Shown: in pieces, positions 18,001 through 25,139 of the stretch | How positions within the stretch are numbered: position 1 is the first letter of the stretch | Layout: every line of letters starts with the position of its first letter | DNA from: Candidatus Cloacimonadota bacterium | Lineage (GTDB): Bacteria; Cloacimonadota; Cloacimonadia; Cloacimonadales; PWNZ01 | Assembly (NCBI GenBank): GCA_003564155.1 | Contig: PWOA01000046.1 | Location: 1-33,237, forward strand | Reading direction: 5' to 3' | DNA length: 33,237 nucleotides | Program-made: the position numbers and the translations under genes | Notes under the pieces: model-generated | The model's database searches: none | Told to the model about the DNA's origin: nothing | The model's input: the letters and a program-made list of their open reading frames with translations, nothing else

Positions 18001-21000
18001 TGCTCCTCAGCCTGTTGTAGCAGTATTTTGGGATAATCTTTCCCTAGGCTCAGGGGATGTATTTACCTGGTATGATGAAGACAATCATCTATTCGTAATT
18101 CAGTGGGAAAATGCACGTAATATTGTAAATAACAGAGAAGAGACTTTTCAAGTTATACTGTACAACCCACGCTACTATCCAACGCTAACACTTGACGGAC
18201 CTATCAAAATGCAATACAAGGTTTTTAATAATGTTAACAACTCTTCCGGATCACCTCATGGTGAGTGGGGTAACCATGCTACTATAGGTATAGCAGATCA
18301 TACAGGAAAAGTGGGACTTGAATACACATACTGTAACATGTATCCGACAGCTGCGCTACCTTTGGGAGATGAATCAGCAATATATTTTACAACCGGCTTA
18401 AGTGCAGTCTATGTTGCTGTAGAGAATTATTCATTTACCGGTATGAATAGAAATCATCCTCAATTTGGAGAGACAGGTGACATTAACATGACTTTGGTCA
18501 ATATCGGCATCGAAGACGGAGAAAATGTTTCCACCAGATTATCAACTGAAGATGATTATGTTACTATCCTTCAGGATGAAGCATATTTTGGAGATATTGA
18601 CAGTGAACAGCAAATTACCGTTGATAACGCATATACAATAAGTATTGCCGATAATGTTCCTCATAACCATAGAGCAGCATTTACCTTAATTGTTAATGAA
18701 GGAGAAGATAGTCAATGGGAACATACATTTTTCATGACTATGCACGCTCCCAGACTAAATCACTTAAATGCCCTGATTGATGATCCAGAACCAAATGGGA
18801 ATAATAACGGTTTAATTGATCCGGGCGAAAAGCTTACGGTTTTTATACCTATAACTAATGAAGGTGGTGCTACCTCACCATATACAGAATTAAATATTAC
18901 TAACGAAAATGATATTGTAGAAATTTTGGATATTTCTGAAACCACTTTTGAAAGCTTTACCCCAAGTGAAACATTTTACCCGGCAATAACAATAGAGGTG
19001 GATGATAATGCGGAATCAGGAGATATATTGATTTTTTCCTATACTTTAACAACCGGTAACTATATTTTTGAAGGAGAAGTTATTTTAGGTGTTGGAGGTT
19101 TAATCCCTGTGCAGTTAGGATCAGGTGATTCAGTAAATGAAACTCAAGAACCTTGTCCGATCAATATATATTTCTTAAGCACTAGAACTCAAACTGTTTA
19201 CACAGCAGATGAGTTAGAAAATGCCGGTTTGACTCGTGGACTACCAATGCCGATCAATCAAATAGGTTATTACGTTGATGGTTCGCCGGAGAACTCATTA
19301 CCGAACTTTATTGTTAGGATGAAACACACAACTGCCACCGATGCTCGAGCTCACGATAATGGACCTTTTACCGAAGTACTGAGTATGGATACATATAATC
19401 CTGTTGAGAATAGATGGGATATGCTATCTTTAGATAATCAATTTGTGTGGAACGGAGTCGACAATATACTCATTGACACTGCTTTCGCACCTGTACAAGG
19501 TTGGAGTAGAAGCGGGCAAGTAAAAATATATACACAAAAAAATGGTTTCCGTTATACTCAAGATGATACTGATCAAACAAACGCGACTACAGAGGATGTT
19601 TCTAAAGATAAGCCACAGATCACTTTAACAATGGGAACAGATCCAGATATTGCCATCCATAAACCTCGGAATTTGAGATATAGTATAGTGGGACAGAATG
19701 TTAGATTTGAATGGGAAGCACCACCAAGAAGGAGAAATAGTGATAACATTAGATCTCGACGTAATCAAGATGCCAGATCATCTTTAGGTCAAGAATATCG
19801 TAACCCGGAAGGATATAATATCTACCGCAATGGCAAAAGAATAAATTCCGATTTGATTACAAGCACTCAGTATCTTGATGACTCTTTTGAAACTGGAAGA
19901 ATCAACTACTTTTATGTTATTGCAGTTTATGAAGAGAGAGATACCTTACCTTCCAACGTCGTATCTTTTAATCTTGAATATCTACCTAATCCTAATATGT
20001 ATCCTGAAGCAGGAATTTATTATGAACCAATAGAAATAATCCTAGAAACAGATATTGAAGATGCTCAAATATATTATACTCTGAATGGCAGTAAGCCTAC
20101 AAGAAACGACTTCTTATATGAAGAACCTTTTGAAATCGATTGGCATAAACAAGTCAGAGCAAGAGTTTATAAAGATGGCTCACTGAGTAGTAATATAACA
20201 TCAGCCGATTATCACATTCTTTATTCACCTGAAGATATCGGAGTTGATGTTTCAGATAATACAATAACAGTTTCCTGGGATGAACCATGGTCACCGCAAC
20301 AGCAAAGAAATCAGATTAACACCCAAAACAGAAGCAGAGTAAAAGACAGAGTTCGTCAATCTGATTTATTAAGGTCACTTATTGGTTATAATATTTATCG
20401 CTATATTGACGATAATAATCCTCAAAAACTTAATGATGAACCAATAGAAGGGAACGAATATGTAGATACTGATTTAGCAACCGGGATCTATGAATATTAT
20501 GTTACTAGTATTTATGATTTAGGAGAATCGAAACCTTCCGAAATAGTAACTGCTTATGTTGGGATCACTGCACCACCAGTATTCTCCCCCAAACCGGGAG
20601 AATACAATAGACCTGTACAAGTTTCTATCACCTCTGCAACCACCGGTGCAGCAATATATTACACGTTAAATGGTTCTGAACCTAATGAAGAATCTTCAGA
20701 GTTTACAGACGGAACAATTAGAATAAACACCAATACTACTATTCAAGCTATTGCTATCTGCGATGAATTGGGTGAAAGTGATATCAGTGTTGGTGTATAT
20801 GTATTTGATTCCGTTTCTGTCGAAGATGAGACTACACCAATATTAACTACTGAGCTTTTCAGTGCTTACCCCAACCCATTCAATCCGGAAACAACTGTTA
20901 GATTTAACCTCAAAGAAAGTAGTCAAGTATCTTTGGAAATTTACAATATACTGGGACAGCGAATTAAAACAATAGTCGATAATCACTTAGAAACCGGTAA

Positions 21001-21121
21001 ATATCAATATGTGTGGCATGGTGACGATAATTCCGGTAATAGAGTTAGTAGCGGTATCTATTTCTACAGATTAAATGCTACAGATTACGTAGCTATCAAA
21101 AAAGTTATTATGCTCAAGTAA
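15029..21121 (+). CDS. giant exported C25-family (gingipain-like) multidomain protein, canonical His absent
   Basis: Secreted 2030-residue protein. A signal peptide (about 1-30, ending QLYALN) precedes a C25 propeptide-like region and a C25 domain at about 240-569. Cys464 in FITCGTLN fits the nucleophile, but the His site 27 residues upstream reads MYRGYLGMSSW, with Tyr437 where GH is expected. Activity is therefore uncertain. An Ig/carboxypeptidase-regulatory-like domain and CARDB-like domains (DNGILEPGEQAYLMF, NNGLIDPGEKLTVF) flank a nidogen/anchor-like region at about 899-1118 (VSICANGWISFG). FN3 domains at about 1545-1650 and 1735-1845 each carry an Arg/Asn/Gln-rich insert. Each is followed by a chitobiase C-terminal-like domain (IYYTLNGSKPT, IYYTLNGSEPN). 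The C-terminal domain starts at YPNPFNPET (about 1947) and ends KKVIMLK. TGGAGG precedes ATG 15029. A strong terminator follows the stop, so the gene is probably monocistronic. Confidence 0.87.
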   Translation: MSSNHISFSCKLLFIIVLLAVFTASQLYALNSSFEVIRTGDNFTEIEFNLPDIELIPVEIDGIEYHRLFHHEAGVIGEKGLPELLSFSTVLSIPDIGQVHADDPQILNNDIIPDVNIIPFQNLDLEIDKKAGFLKDETFYSEDILHRNQLVQIGTPAIMRDDRLINITINPFSYNPSRNELQITDRLTVRIEYDTSVNGMNELIVQRPRSYAFHEILKGSVINYGQFRSPGARDAFQLPHILMIHHDSATYATIVDQIASWKRDKGFKVTVTDTDNMSTLTAITNYIRNAYNNWDNRPEYVLLIGSFAQVPTSTVHTESGDHPYTLLDGDDLLPDVILGRIAASSNTDLATVWNKIRNHERTPYMTNTAWYDNALLIGDRYASSHNIVKYIRVLMEGYNDQRTFREHINTSGSAQNFSTEINQGINAGSSFFMYRGYLGMSSWSPSDAALNNGYKLFNGTFITCGTLNTSTGGNAVSIVNMGSPTVAKGAVTTMGMFTGGTNTSQNNSIQAGVFYGIFVEDLRTMGQAMVRAKLNVWRSYSNLLSYHNSMSNHLHWLNLIGDPSMNTWAGVPKVLEVDYPEELPQGSNSINFVVTDENDEPIEDAWLTIRKGDDYILSSGFTDITGSITHFFHPDSTGTINVTVTKPDYKPHIGSFDVDEDMHIVSFHEIIAETDFIAGTEIDFDLSIKNHLDQLVSDVEALISTESEYINITTSNASFGNIASGDDVESATSYSIQIAPDTPSNYQALFDLTVTDDDDNNWLSRFAIPIHNADLILTELIIDDGDNGILEPGEQAYLMFHITNEGQLGLNDVYGELTGESSGFSIINDIGFFGDIMVDDTITSSDEHIRVSLSSYVIPGVKYEVELHLYNEDGFSQRITHEIEVGIVTVTDPLGPDAYGYWVFDEGDIDYVDVPVYDWIEIAPDNDGDGVNTGLNADHNNNQQTMTMDLPFTFTFYGIDYDVVSICANGWISFGEKEEATQHNRRLPGPNAPQPVVAVFWDNLSLGSGDVFTWYDEDNHLFVIQWENARNIVNNREETFQVILYNPRYYPTLTLDGPIKMQYKVFNNVNNSSGSPHGEWGNHATIGIADHTGKVGLEYTYCNMYPTAALPLGDESAIYFTTGLSAVYVAVENYSFTGMNRNHPQFGETGDINMTLVNIGIEDGENVSTRLSTEDDYVTILQDEAYFGDIDSEQQITVDNAYTISIADNVPHNHRAAFTLIVNEGEDSQWEHTFFMTMHAPRLNHLNALIDDPEPNGNNNGLIDPGEKLTVFIPITNEGGATSPYTELNITNENDIVEILDISETTFESFTPSETFYPAITIEVDDNAESGDILIFSYTLTTGNYIFEGEVILGVGGLIPVQLGSGDSVNETQEPCPINIYFLSTRTQTVYTADELENAGLTRGLPMPINQIGYYVDGSPENSLPNFIVRMKHTTATDARAHDNGPFTEVLSMDTYNPVENRWDMLSLDNQFVWNGVDNILIDTAFAPVQGWSRSGQVKIYTQKNGFRYTQDDTDQTNATTEDVSKDKPQITLTMGTDPDIAIHKPRNLRYSIVGQNVRFEWEAPPRRRNSDNIRSRRNQDARSSLGQEYRNPEGYNIYRNGKRINSDLITSTQYLDDSFETGRINYFYVIAVYEERDTLPSNVVSFNLEYLPNPNMYPEAGIYYEPIEIILETDIEDAQIYYTLNGSKPTRNDFLYEEPFEIDWHKQVRARVYKDGSLSSNITSADYHILYSPEDIGVDVSDNTITVSWDEPWSPQQQRNQINTQNRSRVKDRVRQSDLLRSLIGYNIYRYIDDNNPQKLNDEPIEGNEYVDTDLATGIYEYYVTSIYDLGESKPSEIVTAYVGITAPPVFSPKPGEYNRPVQVSITSATTGAAIYYTLNGSEPNEESSEFTDGTIRINTNTTIQAIAICDELGESDISVGVYVFDSVSVEDETTPILTTELFSAYPNPFNPETTVRFNLKESSQVSLEIYNILGQRIKTIVDNHLETGKYQYVWHGDDNSGNRVSSGIYFYRLNATDYVAIKKVIMLK

Positions 21122-21152
21122 TCATTAAATAGCGTAGAGCAGAATTGTATTA

Positions 21153-21193
21153 GGAGGTGAGTTCCTACTTTAACCGAACTCACCTCCTTTTTT
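21153..21193 (+). terminator. intrinsic terminator after the 2030-residue protein gene
   Basis: A perfect 12-bp stem (GGAGGTGAGTTC at 21153-21164 with its complement at 21176-21187), an 11-nt loop and then T6 (21188-21193). It lies 32 nt past the stop codon and isolates the surface-protein gene from the downstream lysine cluster. It is one of the clearest terminators in the window. Confidence 0.92.
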
Positions 21194-21250
21194 ACTTTTC
21201 AGGATACTACCCAGAGAATACTTATTAATTAAAATAATCGTATGACAAAT

Positions 21251-21276
21251 AAGGGAACAGAGTACTTTGTGCCCTT
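21251..21276 (+). promoter_or_regulatory. hairpin in the kdd leader
   Basis: AAGGG at 21251-21255 and CCCTT at 21272-21276 close an almost fully paired 26-nt hairpin with one A/G mismatch, two G-T pairs and a 2-nt loop. It lies about 140 nt upstream of kdd. No lysine-riboswitch-like architecture is recognisable and no T-run follows directly, so its role is open. Confidence 0.4.
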
Positions 21277-21332
21277 TCTGACAGTTGATAACATGCATGA
21301 TTAATTTGATCATTCTACGATAGAAGGTGATT

Positions 21333-21356
21333 ATGGCGAATTTGATTGACGAATAG
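21333..21356 (+). other. possible 7-codon leader peptide upstream of kdd
   Basis: An AGAAGGTGAT box is followed by ATG and the reading frame MANLIDE-stop, about 60 nt upstream of kdd. The ribosome site is better than for many full genes here, which makes translation plausible. The peptide has no lysine codon, so simple attenuation by lysine is not suggested. It may also be chance. Confidence 0.3.
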
Positions 21357-21416
21357 CTTAATTATTATTATTCAGTATCCGTAATATAGATTAAAATAAT
21401 ATAGTGGAGGAATATG

Positions 21417-22472
21417 ATGAAATCAGGCGGTAGTAGATACGGCATTCACCGTGTTATTGAACCCCAAGGGGTCTTACCTCAACCGGCACGAATATTAGAT
21501 AATGATATGGCGGAAATTTGGGATAATGAAATGAAAATTGACGTGATTAGGTTAAATATCGATTCGGCATCGTTTTATCAGATAAAAAATAAGCTAATTA
21601 ATAAAGGAAGCAAAAACCTAGATAAAGATTTTGCAGATCATATAATTGATCTGACTACTCGTACCGGTAAACATAAAAATGAAGATACAGGCTCCGGAGG
21701 TATGCTTATTGGAAGAGTTGCCGAAATTGGACCTGCTTTTGAAATGAAGCACCAAGTAAAGCAAGGGGATATAATAGCGACTTTGGTTTCGTTATCATTA
21801 ACACCTTTAAAAGTTTATAAAGTTAATAAAGTCTATCTTGATAAAGATCAAGCAGACATTGATGGTGAAGCAATTTTATTCAGTTCCGGAGTTTATGCTA
21901 AACTACCTGACGATTTTAATGAAAATACAGCCTTATCGGTATTAGATGTAGCGGGAGCACCTCCTCAAGTTGAACGTTTAGTAAATGCTAATGATAATGT
22001 CGTTATAATTGGTGCTCACGGGAAATCAGGCATCTTATGCAATACAATTGCTAAAGAAAAAGCCGGTAAGGATGGCAGAGTAATCGGGATTGTGCGAAAA
22101 GATACTTATATTGATGTTTGCAAACAAACAGGTTGTGATGATGTTATCATTGCAGATGCAACTGATGCAATATCTATTCATGAACAAGTTCGTAAATTAA
22201 CTGAAGGGAAGATGGCAGATGTTGTAATTAACTGTGTAAATACTGAAAATACTGAAATGAGTGCTATCTTAGCCTGTAAAGACAGGGGTGCTATTTACTT
22301 CTTTTCAATGGCAACTTCATTCACAAAAGCTGCTTTAGGAGCTGAAGGTATCGGTGCTGACGTAAATATGATTATCGGAAATGGCTATGCACATAATCAT
22401 GCTAAATTTTCACTTGATTTACTAAGAAGAAATCAGAAACTAAGAGATATATTCACTTCCAGATATTCATGA
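21417..22472 (+). CDS. kdd: L-erythro-3,5-diaminohexanoate dehydrogenase
   Basis: NAD-dependent enzyme of anaerobic lysine fermentation: it oxidatively deaminates 3,5-diaminohexanoate to 5-amino-3-oxohexanoate, releasing ammonia and NADH. The N-terminal segment GIHRVIEPQGVLPQPA and the following RLNIDSASFYQI are characteristic of Kdd as I remember the family. A medium-chain-dehydrogenase-like Rossmann segment, VVIIGAHGKSGILCNT, lies near residue 197. At about 351 residues the length is right. Two ATG codons are adjacent (21414 and 21417). I chose 21417 because the GTGGAGG box ends 6 nt before it and only 3 nt before the other. kamA, which makes beta-lysine earlier in the same pathway, follows after 126 nt. 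An upstream terminator and leader structures suggest its own promoter. Confidence 0.87.
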   Translation: MKSGGSRYGIHRVIEPQGVLPQPARILDNDMAEIWDNEMKIDVIRLNIDSASFYQIKNKLINKGSKNLDKDFADHIIDLTTRTGKHKNEDTGSGGMLIGRVAEIGPAFEMKHQVKQGDIIATLVSLSLTPLKVYKVNKVYLDKDQADIDGEAILFSSGVYAKLPDDFNENTALSVLDVAGAPPQVERLVNANDNVVIIGAHGKSGILCNTIAKEKAGKDGRVIGIVRKDTYIDVCKQTGCDDVIIADATDAISIHEQVRKLTEGKMADVVINCVNTENTEMSAILACKDRGAIYFFSMATSFTKAALGAEGIGADVNMIIGNGYAHNHAKFSLDLLRRNQKLRDIFTSRYS

Positions 22473-22598
22473 ACATTATCTGCTAACCAGCATCATACAA
22501 AAAACAAGAAATAATTAGACTTTAATTATGAATCAATTTATTGAAGTTGGGCAAGTCCTAACAAAACTATTTAATTAATCACATAAAAGGAAGTTATT

Positions 22599-23891
22599 AT
22601 GGAAGAATTTAAAAGCGAATTGGGCAAAAAACAAGTAATTCCTAAAAATAGACGAAGAAATATTAAAGAAACTATCCCGCCTGAAGATTGGAATAACTGG
22701 CGTTGGCAGCTTAAACACCGTATAACCTCCTTTGAGGAAATCAAAAAATATCTCGATCTTTTACCTGAAGAAGAAGCAATTGATGCTAGTAAAAACATTT
22801 CTTTTCGAATGGCAATAACTCCTTATTATCTATCTCTAATAGATATGAATAATCCTGACGATCCCATACGGATGCAATCTATACCTAAAATACATGAAGC
22901 TTTACCCAACGCATTTGACATGGACGATCCTCTTAATGAAGATACTGACTCTCCTGTGCCCGGATTGACTCACCGTTACCCGGACAGAGTGCTATTATTG
23001 ATAACTGACCAATGCTCAATGTATTGCCGACATTGTACACGTCGAAGAAAGGCGGGAGAAACCGATGCTCCAATGCCTTCTGAAAAAATTAATCAAGCAA
23101 TTGAATATATAAAAAACAATAAAGAGGTTAGAGATGTTATTTTGAGTGGAGGTGATCCTTTTACATTGTCAGAAGAACGTTTAGATGAGATACTGTCTCA
23201 TTTATATCAAATTGAACATGTAGAAATAATTAGAATTGGTACAAGGACACCGGTAGTTTTACCTCAACGAATAAACGACTCTTTACTTGATATCCTCAAA
23301 AAATACCAACCTATCTGGATTAACACACACTTTAACCATCCTCAAGAGCTAACACCGGAATCCCGTCTTGCTATTGCTAAATTAGTTAACAACGGCTTCC
23401 CGGTTAGCAATCAATCGGTTCTACTTAAAGGTATAAATGATCATATTGATGTGATGAAAGAATTACTACATAAACTTGTAAAAAACCGTGTACGTCCTTA
23501 TTATCTTTATCAATGTGATTTATCGAAGGGGATCTCTCATTTTCGTACACCGATATCCAAGGGTATAGAAATTGTTGAATCATTAAGAGGACATACCTCC
23601 GGACTCTGTATCCCAACTTACGTTGTTGATGCTCCCGGTGGTGGCGGGAAAATTCCTGTCAATCCGAATTATATTATTTCAATGGCACCTAACCGTGTTG
23701 TTTTGAGAAACTTTGAAGGTCATATCAGTGTCTATACAGAGCCCGGGTATGAAAAACAAAATCCCAAAAAATATACAGGATTATGTCCTGAAGCGAAAGA
23801 ATCTAATGATGGGATAATAAGCCTGATAAAAGGCGATATACTGTCTATAGGAGCTCATGAATCAAAACGTAAGAATAGAAATAAAAAATAA
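22599..23891 (+). CDS. kamA: L-lysine 2,3-aminomutase (radical SAM, PLP-dependent)
   Basis: Converts L-lysine to L-beta-lysine, the first step of lysine fermentation, using S-adenosylmethionine, a [4Fe-4S] cluster and PLP. The cluster motif is Cys139, Cys143, Cys146 (CSMYCRHC). The PLP lysine is Lys351 in PGGGGK. The two Asp residues that hold the substrate side-chain amine are in place at Asp307 (QCDLSKG) and Asp344 (VVDAPGG). Every one of these positions equals the Clostridium subterminale enzyme's number plus 14 (C125/C129/C132, D293, D330, K337), which supports lysine rather than glutamate as substrate and argues against an EpmB role. At 430 residues it is full length. AAAGGAAG precedes ATG 22599. 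It lies between kdd and kamB/kamC in a plus-strand cluster. Confidence 0.95.
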   Translation: MEEFKSELGKKQVIPKNRRRNIKETIPPEDWNNWRWQLKHRITSFEEIKKYLDLLPEEEAIDASKNISFRMAITPYYLSLIDMNNPDDPIRMQSIPKIHEALPNAFDMDDPLNEDTDSPVPGLTHRYPDRVLLLITDQCSMYCRHCTRRRKAGETDAPMPSEKINQAIEYIKNNKEVRDVILSGGDPFTLSEERLDEILSHLYQIEHVEIIRIGTRTPVVLPQRINDSLLDILKKYQPIWINTHFNHPQELTPESRLAIAKLVNNGFPVSNQSVLLKGINDHIDVMKELLHKLVKNRVRPYYLYQCDLSKGISHFRTPISKGIEIVESLRGHTSGLCIPTYVVDAPGGGGKIPVNPNYIISMAPNRVVLRNFEGHISVYTEPGYEKQNPKKYTGLCPEAKESNDGIISLIKGDILSIGAHESKRKNRNKK

Positions 23892-23967
23892 ATAAAACAA
23901 AGTGTCGTTTACCTCTAAGTCTAACATACGGTTATTATAACCCGGTAAGAGAAATAATGATAACATT

Positions 23968-25104
23968 ATGTCCAACAAATACATATTAATCGATCGCATA
24001 AGTAACACAAAGAACTCTGTTACCGCCATCATAGGCTTATCGAAGAATTCAGGTAAAACGACAGTGCTAAATTGGTTAATACAAAATATCAAAACAAAAA
24101 AAATTGGTGTTTTTACAACCGGCAGAGACGGAGAAAACTTCGACACAATAACGGGCGATTATAACTCAATTTTGTCACATTCACACCTTGGTGAAGTTTT
24201 TGGCAAAAAACAATTACAGCCTCTAACCAAACCAAAAATTGCATTGCCAGAAGGTGTATTGTTTACAGCACGTAAAGATATGATTATTCAAAATAGTCCC
24301 GCACTAAGTATAATTGAAAAACTCCCTTATAAAGCCGGAGGTAATACTTTATGGATTGTTAAATCCGAGTTGCCCTTACTAACTGAAATTGTTGGACCTC
24401 CCAGTGTCAAAGAGCAGACAGATACAGTTAAAAAGTTGTTTGAATATGGAGCAGAAAAAATATTTATTGATGGATCTATAGATCGTAAAGCAATTATTGC
24501 AGCTGAAGAAATTCAAAATATTATCATGGTAGCAAGCCCCGAAGTTGGAAATTTGCAATACATTGTTAATAAAATACGTGAATTAGAAAACCTTGCACTC
24601 GTACCTGAAATCGAAAATGATATCTCAGAACAAAGAATTAGAGTAAAAGATATAAAGAAAGAATTAGAAGTAAATAATGTTGTCGTTATTCTGGAGGATA
24701 CAGAACCTCCTCATAAGCAATGGACTGATCATCTTCATATGAAAACTTTGTTAGGCAACGAAAATACTTTGCTCTCAGAAATACGTAAAAAAGCAGATAA
24801 AACAAAAAGGATAAAATACATATTCACTCCTGCCAGTATCACAGAAAGATCCTTTAATCTTATCAAGACTGAATTGACAAAACAGAATATTATTATCATC
24901 ATTAAACACCCATTTAAGATTCTGCTTGATAATATTTCAATCAAAAAGTTTTTCCTTCAACTCAGAACTATTAGAAGTATGAATATCAATGCTATCGCTG
25001 TTAATAGTTTTGCCGCTAATGGCAATCACATTGATTGTGATATACTTCGTCAAACTATGCGAACTGAGTTTGATCTCCCGGTAGTCGATATAATGGAGCC
25101 TTAA
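23968..25104 (+). CDS. kamB: putative lysine 5,6-aminomutase reactivase subunit KamB
   Basis: A 378-residue cytoplasmic protein that I assign by position and by its partner: in lysine-fermenting bacteria a protein of this kind sits beside kamA and the MutS-like kamC. The pair is thought to reactivate adenosylcobalamin-dependent lysine 5,6-aminomutase. A P-loop, GLSKNSGKTT, is visible at residues 23-32, so it probably binds a nucleotide. The rest is Lys/Ile-rich without membrane segments. ATG 23968 lacks a good Shine-Dalgarno at normal distance: TAAGAG is about 15 nt away, and another ATG at 23957 is in a different frame. It lies 76 nt after kamA and 35 nt before kamC. A different P-loop role remains possible because direct evidence for function is not in the sequence. 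Confidence 0.72.
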   Translation: MSNKYILIDRISNTKNSVTAIIGLSKNSGKTTVLNWLIQNIKTKKIGVFTTGRDGENFDTITGDYNSILSHSHLGEVFGKKQLQPLTKPKIALPEGVLFTARKDMIIQNSPALSIIEKLPYKAGGNTLWIVKSELPLLTEIVGPPSVKEQTDTVKKLFEYGAEKIFIDGSIDRKAIIAAEEIQNIIMVASPEVGNLQYIVNKIRELENLALVPEIENDISEQRIRVKDIKKELEVNNVVVILEDTEPPHKQWTDHLHMKTLLGNENTLLSEIRKKADKTKRIKYIFTPASITERSFNLIKTELTKQNIIIIIKHPFKILLDNISIKKFFLQLRTIRSMNINAIAVNSFAANGNHIDCDILRQTMRTEFDLPVVDIMEP

Positions 25105-25139
25105 ACAATCTGAAGCTAAGCTAAGAAGGGTTTTGAATC

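Noticed and set aside
22528-22578. Short ORF of 16 codons (MNQFIEVGQVLTKLFN) before kamA
   Set aside because: No Shine-Dalgarno sequence upstream and no recognisable feature; likely chance.
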